Below, piece by piece: positions 35,730 through 44,683 of a stretch of DNA of 64,000 bases. Position 1 is the stretch's first letter. Every line of letters starts with the position of its first letter. Location: contig NZ_JABMCC010000112.1 of assembly GCF_013359905.1 (NCBI RefSeq), forward strand, positions 310,001 through 374,000, read 5' to 3'. The notes under the pieces were generated by a model that saw only the letters and a list, made by a program, of their open reading frames with translations, had not been told where the DNA came from and did no database searches. The DNA is from Paenibacillus taichungensis (lineage in GTDB: Bacteria; Bacillota; Bacilli; Paenibacillales; Paenibacillaceae). The position numbers and the translations under genes are program-made.

Positions 35730-37244
35730 TTACAGCTTGTAAATCTCGGCATATTTCGCTTCCAGATAATCAGCCAAATAGTCCGGATTCAGCTCTTCAC
35801 CCGTTACGGCCACAATCAGTTCAGAAGGTGTACGGCTTTTGCCGTAACGATAAATTTTGTCAGTCAACCATTCCTTAATGGGGATCAGGTTACCTTCAGC
35901 AATATGGGCATCGAACTCCGGCATTTCTTTGCGCAGTGTATGTAGAATCTGTGCAGCATACATATTGCCGAGCGAGTATGATGCAAAGTAACCAAAGTCA
36001 CCACCCGACCAATGAACGTCCTGAAGCACACCCACACCATCATTTGGTGGCACAACGCCAAGATATTCCTTGTATTTTGCATTCCAGGTCTCCGGCAGGT
36101 CCTTGACTTCCAGACCTTCGTTAAACAGCATTTTCTCAATTTCATAACGAATGATGATGTGCAGATTGTACGTCAGCTCATCAGCTTCAATCCGAATCAG
36201 AGAGCTTTCAACCCGGTTAATCGCCCGATAAAAGTCTTCCAGCTCAACCTCGTTTAATTGAGGGAAGTGCTGTTGCAAATCTTTATAATAACGCGTCCAG
36301 AATGGAAGACTGCGACCAATCATATTTTCCCAAAGACGCGACTGGGATTCGTGGATACCCATGGACGTTCCTTCCGCAAGAAGAGTACCAGCCAGGCTGT
36401 CGTCAATATTTTGCTCATACAGGGCGTGTCCGCCTTCGTGGAGTGAACTGAAGACTGCACTCGTCACATCATCCTGCAAATAATTCGTCGTGATCCGCAC
36501 ATCACCTGGATTCAGGCCCGTTGCGAACGGATGAACACTCTCATCAAGTCTTCCTGCTTCAAAGTCATAACCCATTTGTCCCAGAATAAACAGACTGAAT
36601 TTCTCCTGTTGATCCTTGTCAAACAGCTGGTTCAGAAACTCCGTGTTCGGCTTGTTCGCCGAAGCATTGATCTTCTCTTGCAGCGGAACCAAACGGGCTT
36701 TGAGACGGGCAAATACCGCATCCACCTTTTCTACAGTCAGTTCCGGCTCATACATGTCCAGAAGGGTATCATAACGAGTATCTTTCACACCCCAGTAGTC
36801 AATGAACTCTTGTTTGAGCTTCACAATATCGGTGAGGTAGGGAGAAAAACCCGCAAAATCACTGTTATGCTTAGCATCTTCCCAAGCCGTCTCTGATTTG
36901 GCGGTAAGTACGGTATACGCTTGTACTTTTTCTGGTGGTACGGACTGACTGCGATTATATTCTTTCTGGCAATCTTCCACCTGACGACGGTCGATATCTT
37001 CCAGCTGTTCCAGTACGGCTGGATTTGTTAATGTATCCAGGTAGGATTTCATCTCGGCTGAGGTTTGCAGTTTGAATGCTTCGGTTGACAGCATTCCCAG
37101 TGTTTCCGAACGTGTCGGGATACCTTTTTTGGGCGCACCTGTGCGCAAATCCCAGTGAAGCAAACCAATGGCTTCATGATAACTCTTGATTTTGCGAGCG
37201 AGATTACGGAAGGATTCTAGCTGTTGCTGCGTGTGTTGTTCCAT
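35730..37244 (-). CDS. M32 family metallocarboxypeptidase (Taq/YpwA type)
   Basis: The 504-residue cytosolic carboxypeptidase has the zinc motif HEGGH (in SSLHEGGHALYE, near residue 268), a distal Glu ligand in GIHESQSRLWENMIG, and the family blocks DVRITTNY, VRYEIEKMLF-like and DVHWSGGDFGYFASYSLGNMYAAQI. It removes C-terminal residues from peptides with broad specificity. Monocistronic, divergent from the carbonic anhydrase-like gene. Confidence 0.95.
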   Translation of the reverse strand: MEQHTQQQLESFRNLARKIKSYHEAIGLLHWDLRTGAPKKGIPTRSETLGMLSTEAFKLQTSAEMKSYLDTLTNPAVLEQLEDIDRRQVEDCQKEYNRSQSVPPEKVQAYTVLTAKSETAWEDAKHNSDFAGFSPYLTDIVKLKQEFIDYWGVKDTRYDTLLDMYEPELTVEKVDAVFARLKARLVPLQEKINASANKPNTEFLNQLFDKDQQEKFSLFILGQMGYDFEAGRLDESVHPFATGLNPGDVRITTNYLQDDVTSAVFSSLHEGGHALYEQNIDDSLAGTLLAEGTSMGIHESQSRLWENMIGRSLPFWTRYYKDLQQHFPQLNEVELEDFYRAINRVESSLIRIEADELTYNLHIIIRYEIEKMLFNEGLEVKDLPETWNAKYKEYLGVVPPNDGVGVLQDVHWSGGDFGYFASYSLGNMYAAQILHTLRKEMPEFDAHIAEGNLIPIKEWLTDKIYRYGKSRTPSELIVAVTGEELNPDYLADYLEAKYAEIYKL

Positions 37245-37328
37245 TGTTAACGTTCACCTCTTCAAAAAAATGTTGGTTTCCCTATTGATGATACTTTTTG
37301 CAATGCGTATAATCAACTTTTAACAGAT

Positions 37329-37372
37329 GCAAATTGCATTATTCCTCCAATCCGAGGAATAATGCAATTTGC
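37329..37372. repeat. 19-bp perfect inverted repeat upstream of the carbonic anhydrase-like gene
   Basis: A 19-nt arm (37329-37347, GCAAATTGCATTATTCCTC) is followed by a 6-nt spacer and its exact reverse complement (37354-37372). It lies in the divergent promoter region, ending 9 nt before the TATAAT at 37382-37387, so it overlaps the expected -35 position. Candidate operator or silent hairpin. Confidence 0.8.
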
Positions 37373-37381
37373 TGACCGTGG

Positions 37382-37387
37382 TATAAT
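37382..37387 (+). promoter_or_regulatory. -10 element of the carbonic anhydrase-like gene
   Basis: TATAAT about 80 nt before the ATG; the -35 region falls inside the 19-bp inverted repeat and has no clear TTGACA. Confidence 0.55.
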
Positions 37388-37468
37388 AAAAAACCAAAGG
37401 GCGTAGGACAAGCTGCATTTGATGCAAGTGGCCGTGCTCATCGTATTGGATAACAGGAGGCAATAGAC

Positions 37469-38032
37469 ATGAACAACATTCAAGAGATTCTGGCTTACAA
37501 CAAATCATTTGTCGAGACTAAAGAATACGAAAAGTATACGGCAGGCAAGTTTCCAACCAAAAAGATGGTCATCATCACTTGTATGGACACTCGTCTGGTG
37601 GAAATGCTGCCCAAGGCCATGAACCTGAAGAACGGCGATGTGAAAATCATCAAAAACGCTGGCGCAATCATTTCTCAACCTTTCGGGTCTGTTATGCGTA
37701 GTGTTCTCGTCGCCATCTATGAGCTTGGTGCCGACGAAGTACTGGTTGTTGGACACACGGAATGCGGTATGGCTTCCCTACACGCAGAGACCATGATTGG
37801 ACATATGGTTGAACGGGGTGTATCTGAGGAAGTCATGAGCACACTGGAGAACTCCGGCATACGTTTACAAAAGTGGCTACGCGGGTTTGACAGCGTTGAA
37901 GAAGGGGTAAAACATACTGTGGAAGTGATCAAGAAACATCCATTGCTTCCACCTACTGTACCCGTTCATGGCATGGTCATCGACTCCTACACAGGTGAAC
38001 TTGATCTTGTCGCAGATGGGTATGGGCAATAG
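37469..38032 (+). CDS. Beta-class carbonic anhydrase-like protein (YtiB-like)
   Basis: A 187-residue beta-carbonic anhydrase family protein with zinc ligands Cys38, His96 and Cys99 and the Asp40/Arg42 dyad (CMDTR; GHTECG). The reaction would be CO2 hydration to bicarbonate. The length and MVIITCMDTRLVEMLP pattern fit the Bacillus YtiB subgroup rather than plant-type enzymes. A GGAGG site lies 8 nt upstream. A terminator follows. The 19-bp inverted repeat upstream suggests regulation. Confidence 0.88.
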   Translation: MNNIQEILAYNKSFVETKEYEKYTAGKFPTKKMVIITCMDTRLVEMLPKAMNLKNGDVKIIKNAGAIISQPFGSVMRSVLVAIYELGADEVLVVGHTECGMASLHAETMIGHMVERGVSEEVMSTLENSGIRLQKWLRGFDSVEEGVKHTVEVIKKHPLLPPTVPVHGMVIDSYTGELDLVADGYGQ

Positions 38033-38054
38033 ACATCTCTCTAAATGGTTTTGG

Positions 38055-38087
38055 GTGCGGACCTCAGGGTCCGCACTCTTTTTTTGT
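38055..38087 (+). terminator. Terminator of the carbonic anhydrase-like gene
   Basis: GTGCGGACC/GGTCCGCAC stem, 4-nt loop, then TCTTTTTTT. Confidence 0.93.
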
Positions 38088-38218
38088 CTAAATTGAGGCA
38101 GTTGTTCTGTCAGGTTGTCAAACCATACAGTTTCAGTGTACACTTTTATGAAAGCGGTCAAAGAAAGCAATTTACATTGTTTTTGCTGGCCCAGCCCTAA
38201 TATTAAGGAGACATGTGC

Positions 38219-38785
38219 ATGAACATACTTTCCTACGGATTGCTCGGGCTTCTTACCCGCGAGGAGTCATCAGGTTATGATCTAATGCTGAAGATCCAGC
38301 CCCATTGGCAGGCTAAACACAGTCAGATCTATCCGCTCCTCTCCAAAATGGAAAACGATGAGCTTTTAGCCTCCCGCTGGGTGCAACAGTCTGACAAACC
38401 GGACAAAAAAATGTATGCAGTCACGGAAAAAGGTATTGAAAAACTGCTGGGATGGATGATCACTCCCGTTACCGCTCCGGTTACGCGTGACGAGTTCAAT
38501 CTGCGTATTTTATGTGTCGGCATTGCGGAAGATGGAAGCATGAGACGCATTCTGAATGAGCGCAAAAACTGGTTTTTGGAACGCATCCGTTATTTCGAGG
38601 ATTTGAAATCCCGTATACCTCAGGATAATTTGCGAGTAGGCAGTCGGGAATTCGGAAGTTACATTCTGGTACAAAAAGGGTTAATGAACGCGCAAACAGG
38701 CATCGAATGGTGTAACTGGGTAACCCAACTACTCGATGGTCAAGCGGCAATTCAGGACCCTTGTCCAAGTATTTCAGAAAATTAA
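38219..38785 (+). CDS. PadR-family transcriptional regulator
   Basis: A 188-residue regulator: winged helix in residues about 5-75 (LGLLTREESSGYDLMLKIQPHW, SQIYPLLSKMENDELL, KKMYAVTEKGIEKL) and a C-terminal helical dimerisation domain (PadR_C). I prefer the ATG at 38219 (8 nt after AAGGAG) over the one at 38213 (2 nt). The target is not evident; the next gene, 100 nt downstream, has its own ribosome site. Confidence 0.85.
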   Translation: MNILSYGLLGLLTREESSGYDLMLKIQPHWQAKHSQIYPLLSKMENDELLASRWVQQSDKPDKKMYAVTEKGIEKLLGWMITPVTAPVTRDEFNLRILCVGIAEDGSMRRILNERKNWFLERIRYFEDLKSRIPQDNLRVGSREFGSYILVQKGLMNAQTGIEWCNWVTQLLDGQAAIQDPCPSISEN

Positions 38786-38884
38786 ACAAAATTTGAAACG
38801 TTCCTGTAAGTTGACCGTATTACTTGAGTAAGGCCCATTTTTGGGCGAATCAAACAAATTAATCGGGGGGTTACGATCTTTACA

Positions 38885-39388
38885 ATGAAGAAAAAATTCG
38901 GAATTAAACATCTCATGATGGTTTTCATGGCCTTTACATTGTTGTTTGCAACAGTCGGAGTCGCGAATCCGGATTCTGCTGATGCTAGACGTGGTGGCGG
39001 TTTCAAATCGGGAACAAAAAGCTATACCAACACACCTAAGAAATCCGATTCCAACAGTAATGTGAGCAAATCTAATACGAATAACAACTCCAATGGAGCA
39101 GCTACAACGAACCGTGGCGGATTCTTCGGCGGTGGCGGTGGATTTATGAAAGGTATGATGCTGGGCGGTCTTGCTGGTATGATGTTCGGCGGATTGTTCG
39201 GTGGCATGGGCGCTCTGGGTAACATTCTTGGATTGCTCGTAAACGTAGCTGCAATCATGCTAATCGTGATGCTCGCGATGGCCCTGTTCAGAGCCATTAC
39301 AAATCGCCGTAAACCAGCAGCAGATGGTCGTTATGACCGCCGTAATGATCGTGATGATGATGACCGTAACAGAAACGGACGGTACTAA
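38885..39388 (+). CDS. Gly-rich membrane protein with signal peptide (Tim44-like N-terminal type)
   Basis: 167 residues: a signal peptide (about 1-33, ending ANPDSADA), an RRGGG motif, a Ser/Asn/Thr-rich linker, a Gly/Met-rich segment (GGFFGGGGGFMKGMMLGGLAGMMFGGLFGGMG), a membrane helix (about 117-137) and a charged Arg/Asp tail. This pattern is seen in the N-terminal part of bacterial Tim44-like proteins, but the Tim44 domain itself is absent. It stands 5 nt before the YxcD-like gene, so the pair is probably an operon. Function unknown. Confidence 0.65.
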   Translation: MKKKFGIKHLMMVFMAFTLLFATVGVANPDSADARRGGGFKSGTKSYTNTPKKSDSNSNVSKSNTNNNSNGAATTNRGGFFGGGGGFMKGMMLGGLAGMMFGGLFGGMGALGNILGLLVNVAAIMLIVMLAMALFRAITNRRKPAADGRYDRRNDRDDDDRNRNGRY

Positions 39389-39393
39389 TCTCT

Positions 39394-39672
39394 ATGGTTC
39401 TAAGCATGGATGAAATTGTAAACGCGATCTGTATTCACATGGCTGAACGCAAGGGTGTTCGCCCAACCGATGTCAATGTGGAACTGAGCTGGGAAGAAGA
39501 TACCGGATATTCCGCAGAAGTCTGGATTCAAGGCCGCAGTCAGTATCTGGTCGAATCCAACATGATTGAAGCGATCCTGCGCTACCTGCACAGTGAATAC
39601 GACATTCGGGCTTACCGTGAGAATGTAAGACTGGATCTGGATGAAGAGATCACAGCGATTGTGAATCAATAA
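39394..39672 (+). CDS. yxcD: DUF2653 / YxcD-like protein
   Basis: A 92-residue cytosolic protein (MDEIVNAICIHMAERKGVRPTDVNVELSWEEDTGYSAEVWIQGRSQYLVE) of the DUF2653 family. The ATG at 39394 lies 5 nt after the stop of the Gly-rich membrane protein gene and lacks a good independent ribosome site, so coupling is likely; a second in-frame ATG is at 39406. Role unknown. Confidence 0.75.
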   Translation: MVLSMDEIVNAICIHMAERKGVRPTDVNVELSWEEDTGYSAEVWIQGRSQYLVESNMIEAILRYLHSEYDIRAYRENVRLDLDEEITAIVNQ

Positions 39673-39710
39673 ATTGAATAACTAATAAGCCATTTGCGGA
39701 TGGAATATAA

Positions 39711-39762
39711 AAAGGACCGTCTCCATGATGTCATTGACATGATTGGAGACGGTCCTTTTTTT
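39711..39762. terminator. Bidirectional terminator between yxcD and tyrS
   Basis: A 15-bp stem (AAAGGACCGTCTCCA / TGGAGACGGTCCTTT) with an internal TGATGTCA/TGACAT extension, ending in T7. Confidence 0.93.
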
Positions 39763-39826
39763 GTGTTCCTTGGGAAGATGAAACCTTTGTATCTACCTTC
39801 CCAAGATTCATACTGTAATCCTATGG

Positions 39827-41095
39827 CTACTTCAATTTCACCAGACTGTAGTTTTTCTTGCCTTTGCGGATAATGATGAATTTACCGCCGATTGCGTGCT
39901 CTGCAGAGACCGTGAACTCAAGCTCCGTCACTTTCTCACCATTCATGGAGATAGCCCCTTTGGTGACATCCTCACGCGCCTGACGTTTAGATGGCTCCAG
40001 GCCAAGATCCACGAGCCAGTCTACAATATTTTTTGCTTCACCATCGGTTTCGAAGGTCGGCATTTCTTTAAAGCCCTGCTCGATTTCGTCGGCTGTGAGG
40101 GAACGAATGTCTCCGCTGAAGAGTGCTGCGGTAATGCGTTTCGCCTGCTCCAACATATCGTCGCCGTGAACAAATTTCGTCATTTCTTCAGCGAGTGCCT
40201 TTTGTGCTTCACGCTTGTGCGGCTCCGTTTCTACCTTTTCAGCCAAAGCTTCAATCTCCTCTTTGCTGAGGAACGTGAAGTATTTCAGGTATTTGATGAC
40301 ATCACGGTCATCCGTGTTCGCCCAGAACTGGTAGAATTCGAATGGAGTCGTTTTATTCGCATCCAGCCAGATGGACCCTCCTGCGGATTTACCGAATTTC
40401 GTTCCGTCAGATTTAAGCATAAGTGGGATTGTCAGACCGTAAGCTTTTGCTTCTGGCCCTTCTTTTTTACGGATCAGATCCAGACCACTTGTAATATTGC
40501 CCCATTGATCAGAACCGCCGATTTGCAGCTGTACATCCTCATGTTGGAACAGGTGCAGATAATCGAGCGATTGGAGAATCTGGTACGAAAACTCGGTAAA
40601 TGAAATTCCGTCTTCCAGTCTGCTCGCAACTACATCTTTAGCCAGCATTGTGTTGAGGTTAAAGTTTTTACCGTAGTCACGCAAAAATTCAATCACATTG
40701 ATTTTGTGTGTCCAGTCGTAGTTGTTGACCATACGCACCTGATTGTCACCATCCGTTACGAAAAGCTTTTTCATTTGTGCAGTCAGAGCGTCCACATTGG
40801 CCTGTACCTCTTCCAACGTTTGCAGGGAGCGTTCCGATTGACGACCACTTGGATCACCAATGGTTCCTGTTGCCCCACCAATTAGAATCACTGGACGGTG
40901 CCCAGCAAGTTGGAAACGTTTCAGCATCATGAACGGGATCAAATGTCCGATATGCATGCTGTCTCCTGTAGGGTCAACCCCGCAGTACAATGAAACCGAC
41001 GTGGTCTCGGTCAGCTCACGCAGACCCTCCGCATCTGTCTGTTGATTAATGGCGTCGCGCCATTCCAGTTCATCAATAATATTCAAAACAAACAA
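39827..41095 (-). CDS. tyrS: Tyrosyl-tRNA synthetase
   Basis: The 422-residue class Ic synthetase has the HIGH-like motif GDSMHIGHL, the tyrosine-binding DYLHLFQHEDVQLQIGGSDQWGN, the KMSKS-like KFGKS, and the C-terminal S4 RNA-binding domain (about 355-420). It charges tRNA-Tyr. The start at 41095 is the ORF's first candidate; a slightly shorter start is possible because N-termini vary in this family. Transcription is controlled by the T-box leader at about 41140-41440. Confidence 0.96.
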   Translation of the reverse strand: MFVLNIIDELEWRDAINQQTDAEGLRELTETTSVSLYCGVDPTGDSMHIGHLIPFMMLKRFQLAGHRPVILIGGATGTIGDPSGRQSERSLQTLEEVQANVDALTAQMKKLFVTDGDNQVRMVNNYDWTHKINVIEFLRDYGKNFNLNTMLAKDVVASRLEDGISFTEFSYQILQSLDYLHLFQHEDVQLQIGGSDQWGNITSGLDLIRKKEGPEAKAYGLTIPLMLKSDGTKFGKSAGGSIWLDANKTTPFEFYQFWANTDDRDVIKYLKYFTFLSKEEIEALAEKVETEPHKREAQKALAEEMTKFVHGDDMLEQAKRITAALFSGDIRSLTADEIEQGFKEMPTFETDGEAKNIVDWLVDLGLEPSKRQAREDVTKGAISMNGEKVTELEFTVSAEHAIGGKFIIIRKGKKNYSLVKLK

Positions 41096-41174
41096 CCCCT
41101 TCTCTATGCATTGGTATTAGGCCATGATCTACGTTAATTCACAAGGAGCTAAGCCGGGCGAGGCTTTTTTGGAC

Positions 41175-41440
41175 ACAAAAAAATCGCCGCCTTGTCTTCA
41201 ATAGACATAAGGGACGATTATCATAACCGTGGTACCACCCAACTTGCACAGACAACAACTCACACGCTGTCCATACCGCTTTCAGCAAAATATCGTTTGC
41301 CATTCCGCTTGGCATTACCCAAGTACTCCAGAGTGTAATTCGCAGCCCTTGTATGTATCAGGTTCCATCAACCCCTGACTTTCTGTAACAGGGACAAAGC
41401 CGCTACTGCGCTCTATCAACGTAATTCATGTATTCAATTT
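41175..41440 (-). promoter_or_regulatory. T-box riboswitch of tyrS
   Basis: The leader on the minus strand contains the T-box core GGGTGGTACCACGG (forward 41227-41240), a downstream terminator (41175-41220, stem AATCGTCCCTTATGTC... with U7) and a Stem I region in which TAC, a tyrosine codon, occurs in GAATTACACTC (forward 41335-41337). Uncharged tRNA-Tyr would favour antitermination. Confidence 0.92.
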
Positions 41441-41446
41441 ATAGCC

Positions 41447-41475
41447 AGTATAGCCGAACGTTAATATCATTGCAA
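41447..41475 (-). promoter_or_regulatory. tyrS promoter
   Basis: Minus strand TTGCAA (41475-41470), 17 nt, TATACT (41452-41447), placing the start of the T-box RNA at about 41440. Confidence 0.8.
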
Positions 41476-41528
41476 GGCCAAGTATTTAATCTTTATATAG
41501 AGCAACAGATGAGTGCCTACGCCAAAGT

Positions 41529-41987
41529 TTATAAAGACATCATGTTCAACTTCCCGTGATAATATGCATATGCCTTTTCTGCAATCTGATCTTCATTGTT
41601 CCAAAATTGCTGATCCAGCGTATCCAACTGGTGTTCCTCCTCTGATGTTAGAAACTTAGGAATATCCCACAGTTCAGCAATTCTTTCATCCTCTCCCAAA
41701 TGCTTAATGCAGCCATATGCTGACTTTATGATGTCCATTACTTGAGTCGCACCAATCGTATGTAATGCCCGCAACGCATAAAGGTACGCCTCTTCGCCCC
41801 AGTTGCAGAAAAATTGAACAAAACCACCGTTAAAGACGTCCACCTCTAGCAGCCATAAAGCAGCAATTTCCTGTTCATTCGTTGTTAACGCAGCCCAGCC
41901 CTGAGCGGATTCATTCTTTTTCCCCACAAAGGTTAACGCATATTCATACCACACATCATTAATATCCTGTTCACTCATGTCAATCAC
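41529..41987 (-). CDS. DUF4375 domain protein (immunity-like)
   Basis: 152 residues with the DUF4375 signature LWLLEVDVFNGGFVQFFCNWGEEAYLYALRALHTIGA. DUF4375 proteins occur in polymorphic-toxin immunity loci and near SUKH-type proteins, but no biochemical role is established. Overlaps the upstream 41984-42442 gene by 4 nt, so both are translated from one message. The first codon could be the ATG at 41978 (MSEQDIN). Confidence 0.75.
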   Translation of the reverse strand: MIDMSEQDINDVWYEYALTFVGKKNESAQGWAALTTNEQEIAALWLLEVDVFNGGFVQFFCNWGEEAYLYALRALHTIGATQVMDIIKSAYGCIKHLGEDERIAELWDIPKFLTSEEEHQLDTLDQQFWNNEDQIAEKAYAYYHGKLNMMSL

Positions 41988-42442
41988 CTCTCTTTTCTTG
42001 GTTCCAGCCTCTCCAGATCTTGCCGTTTACCCGTCTGATGCCAATACAAGTAAGGATCTCCAAGCTGTTGGAAAGCCTTCTCAACACTTTGGGTCAATTC
42101 TTGCATCACTGCGTTTGTGTAATTCAAATGTGTCTGTTTATTATCCACACCATATCGTTTCAGCAATTCCACATGCGCTGCCGTAAAAATGATATCCGCC
42201 AGCAGCCAGTAGATCACTTCTTCCGTCTGTTCCATTCTTTTTTCCAACATGACCATGCCACGCTCGTATATACGAACTATATATGCATCATTTTCACTCT
42301 CTACATATGGAACACCTTCCCCTTTAAAGCTCTCAAACAAGCGGTTAACATAGTTCTCTATCTGCTGCCTGCGGAAGGATGTCCGCTCAAGCAACTGAAA
42401 AAGAGTTCTTGCAATCTCTGGTTTGCTTAGTATGTTGGACAT
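41984..42442 (-). CDS. Imm63-like immunity protein
   Basis: 152 residues; the centre (VNRLFESFKGEGVPYVESENDAYIVRIYERGMVMLEKRMEQTEEVIYWLLADIIFTAAHVEL) resembles Immunity protein 63. ATG 42442 follows AAAGGAG at 6 nt; the longer frame to 42508 has no site. It is followed by the DUF4375 gene with a 4-nt overlap. No toxin gene (large, with a variable C-terminus) lies nearby, so this looks like an orphan immunity pair. Confidence 0.6.
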   Translation of the reverse strand: MSNILSKPEIARTLFQLLERTSFRRQQIENYVNRLFESFKGEGVPYVESENDAYIVRIYERGMVMLEKRMEQTEEVIYWLLADIIFTAAHVELLKRYGVDNKQTHLNYTNAVMQELTQSVEKAFQQLGDPYLYWHQTGKRQDLERLEPRKER

Positions 42443-42508
42443 AAAATCTCCTTTTGACATGATAATGAAAAGGCTGCCAATGGCAGCCTCTTCATAACAA
42501 GTTTTCAA

Positions 42509-43978
42509 TCAGGTCCCACAGAAAGTCCGGTAGGAGGTATCGCACTGCGTAGGCAGTTCCGCGTACTCAGCCTGTTCGGTAGAATGTTCAAACGGGTTGG
42601 AAAGAACAGCTAGAAGTTTCTCCATAACACTAAGATCTCCGTGATTCTCTGCTCGGTCCAGTGCTTCTTCCACCCGATGATTACGAGGAATCACCGCCGG
42701 GTTGTTAGACTTCATCAATTGCTGCGATTCTTCTTTCCCTTCTTGCTGTCTGCCTAATCTTGCCTGGCGACGCTCATTCCATTCTACAAACTCTGAAGTG
42801 TCGAACAAGGGAGCTCCGTTGAGCGTATCAAAGGTTAGTGCGAGAAACGTATTCGTGTAATCTGCACTATGCTTCTCCATCAATTCAAGAAGATCTCTGA
42901 TTAACACTTCATCCTCAGCCTCTTCATTAAACAAGCCCAGTTTGCTCCGCATTCCCGAGAGCCAGTGGTGATGATACAATTCGGAGAATTGTGCAATGGC
43001 ATCCTGAGCAATTTGTACAGCCTGTTCTTCATCCTCATGCAGCAGTGGCAGAAGCGTTTCGGCAAACCGAGCCAGATTCCAGCCGCCAATATACGGTTGA
43101 TTTCCATATGCATACCGACCTTGCGTATCAATGGAGCTAAATACCGTCGCTGGATTGTAGGCATCCATAAACGCACACGGCCCATAATCGATGGTTTCAC
43201 CACTGATGGCCATATTATCTGTATTCATTACGCCATGAATAAAACCAACCTGTTGCCACTTAGCGATAAGTGAAGCCTGTCGACGAATGACTTCCTGAAG
43301 TAACTGGAGATAGCGATTATCGGCTTCGGCAATATCGGGAAAATGGCGTTTCAGTGTATAGTCAGCCAATGCTCTGAGCTCATCAATCGATCCCCATCTG
43401 GCTGCGTATTGGAAGGTTGCTACACGTAAATGACTTGAAGCCACCCGAGTCAGGATTGCACCAGGTCGCTCTGTTTCGCGTGTAATGTTTTCTCCAGTAG
43501 ATACAACCGCCAGACTTCGCGTTGTTGGAATACCCAGTGCATACATCGCTTCACTAATAATATATTCACGCAGCATTGGCCCAACAGCAGCACGTCCATC
43601 GCCTCCGCGAGAATATGGGGTTCTTCCCGAACCCTTCAGCTGGATATCCACTCGCTCGCCTTGTGGCGTGATCTGTTCTCCCAGCAGCAAAGCCCGTCCA
43701 TCACCAAGCATGTTAAAATTGCCGAACTGATGACCTGCATAGGCCTGAGCCAGAGGCTCGGCACCTTCCGGAATCAGGTTACCTGCAAACACCTCAGCTC
43801 CTTCATCACTGTTGAGAGCCTCAACATTCAGCCCCAGGCTGGCTGCAAGCAATGTATTGAAGATGATCAATTTCGGTGTTTGAACAGGTACCGCACCCTG
43901 ATTTGTAAAAAAGGTCTGTGGCAAGCGTCCATAACTATTGTCAAAGTGCCAGCCTTTTTTCAACGTTTCTTGTTGCAT
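42509..43978 (-). CDS. selO: Protein adenylyltransferase SelO (YdiU)
   Basis: A 489-residue pseudokinase-fold enzyme that transfers AMP to protein Ser/Thr/Tyr, linked to redox and stress adaptation. Motifs: GDGRALLLGE, QLKGSGRTPYSRGGDGRAAVGPMLREYI, ATFQYAARW, GFIHGVMNTDNMAISGETIDYGPCAFMD (catalytic Asp and metal site). The C-terminus ends YRTFCGT, where some homologues carry selenocysteine; here the residue is plain Cys. ATG 43978 (MQQETLKKGWHFDNSY) is preceded by AAAGGAG at 11 nt; a GTG three codons earlier is an alternative. Confidence 0.93.
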   Translation of the reverse strand: MQQETLKKGWHFDNSYGRLPQTFFTNQGAVPVQTPKLIIFNTLLAASLGLNVEALNSDEGAEVFAGNLIPEGAEPLAQAYAGHQFGNFNMLGDGRALLLGEQITPQGERVDIQLKGSGRTPYSRGGDGRAAVGPMLREYIISEAMYALGIPTTRSLAVVSTGENITRETERPGAILTRVASSHLRVATFQYAARWGSIDELRALADYTLKRHFPDIAEADNRYLQLLQEVIRRQASLIAKWQQVGFIHGVMNTDNMAISGETIDYGPCAFMDAYNPATVFSSIDTQGRYAYGNQPYIGGWNLARFAETLLPLLHEDEEQAVQIAQDAIAQFSELYHHHWLSGMRSKLGLFNEEAEDEVLIRDLLELMEKHSADYTNTFLALTFDTLNGAPLFDTSEFVEWNERRQARLGRQQEGKEESQQLMKSNNPAVIPRNHRVEEALDRAENHGDLSVMEKLLAVLSNPFEHSTEQAEYAELPTQCDTSYRTFCGT

Positions 43979-44202
43979 GGTGATCACAACTCCTTTTCTG
44001 TAACCAAGCGATATCAGGATATCTCTTCGTTTTATTTTAGCCTTGTGAACCAATGCTCATTTATGTAGTCGCATGGAAATTCAACGGGAAGAACATGTAG
44101 CATGTTCATGATGAAACTTTAGCATATTTATATCCCTTTTGCATTCATCCTGCTGTAACTTTCATACCCGAGGCACCGTTTAAGTTTCAAGGGGGGATCA
44201 GA

Positions 44203-44643
44203 TTGAGAAAATATATCTATGTGATTGGCTGTATGACACTTTTGTTCATGTGCCTTACCGGGTGTTCAGCGGACAACATACAATCAAAGGGAAATCAGGT
44301 TATCGTTCAACAACCGGTTGAGAACTCCAATCAATACACTCTGTATAGAAAAATTACCGATCCAGCACAGGTGCATGACATTAGGAGCATCACCCGCTCC
44401 ATTCGATCGAACCACATTATAGCGGATATGGTACGGCCTCCGGATTATAAATTCTTTTTTGAGAAAAAGAATACAACTTCCTCAGATAAAAGTGACATCT
44501 ATAATCTCTGGATCAGTCCCCATCAGGATCAGGTTGAAATCATCATTGAAAGCAAGCCTACCTATGTTCAATTAACTAAGGAGAAATCTGCCAAGCTTTT
44601 CGAACTAATCACAGGTGAAAAGCTTCCGGGGTATGTTGAATAA
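44203..44643 (+). CDS. Hypothetical lipoprotein
   Basis: 146 residues, starting with TTG at 44203 after AAGGGGGG at suitable spacing. Signal sequence with lipobox LTGC (Cys near 21), then a small soluble domain ending IIESKPTYVQLTKEKSAKLFELITGEKLPGYVE. I do not recognise a family. Single gene convergent with the NCS2 permease. Confidence 0.7.
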   Translation: MRKYIYVIGCMTLLFMCLTGCSADNIQSKGNQVIVQQPVENSNQYTLYRKITDPAQVHDIRSITRSIRSNHIIADMVRPPDYKFFFEKKNTTSSDKSDIYNLWISPHQDQVEIIIESKPTYVQLTKEKSAKLFELITGEKLPGYVE

Positions 44644-44683
44644 AACCAGCCACTCGTACTCCACAGTTCAACCCAATATAAAA

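Noticed and set aside
42509..42540. Selenocysteine in SelO
   Set aside because: The C-terminal codon is a normal Cys codon in FCGT and no SECIS is needed.
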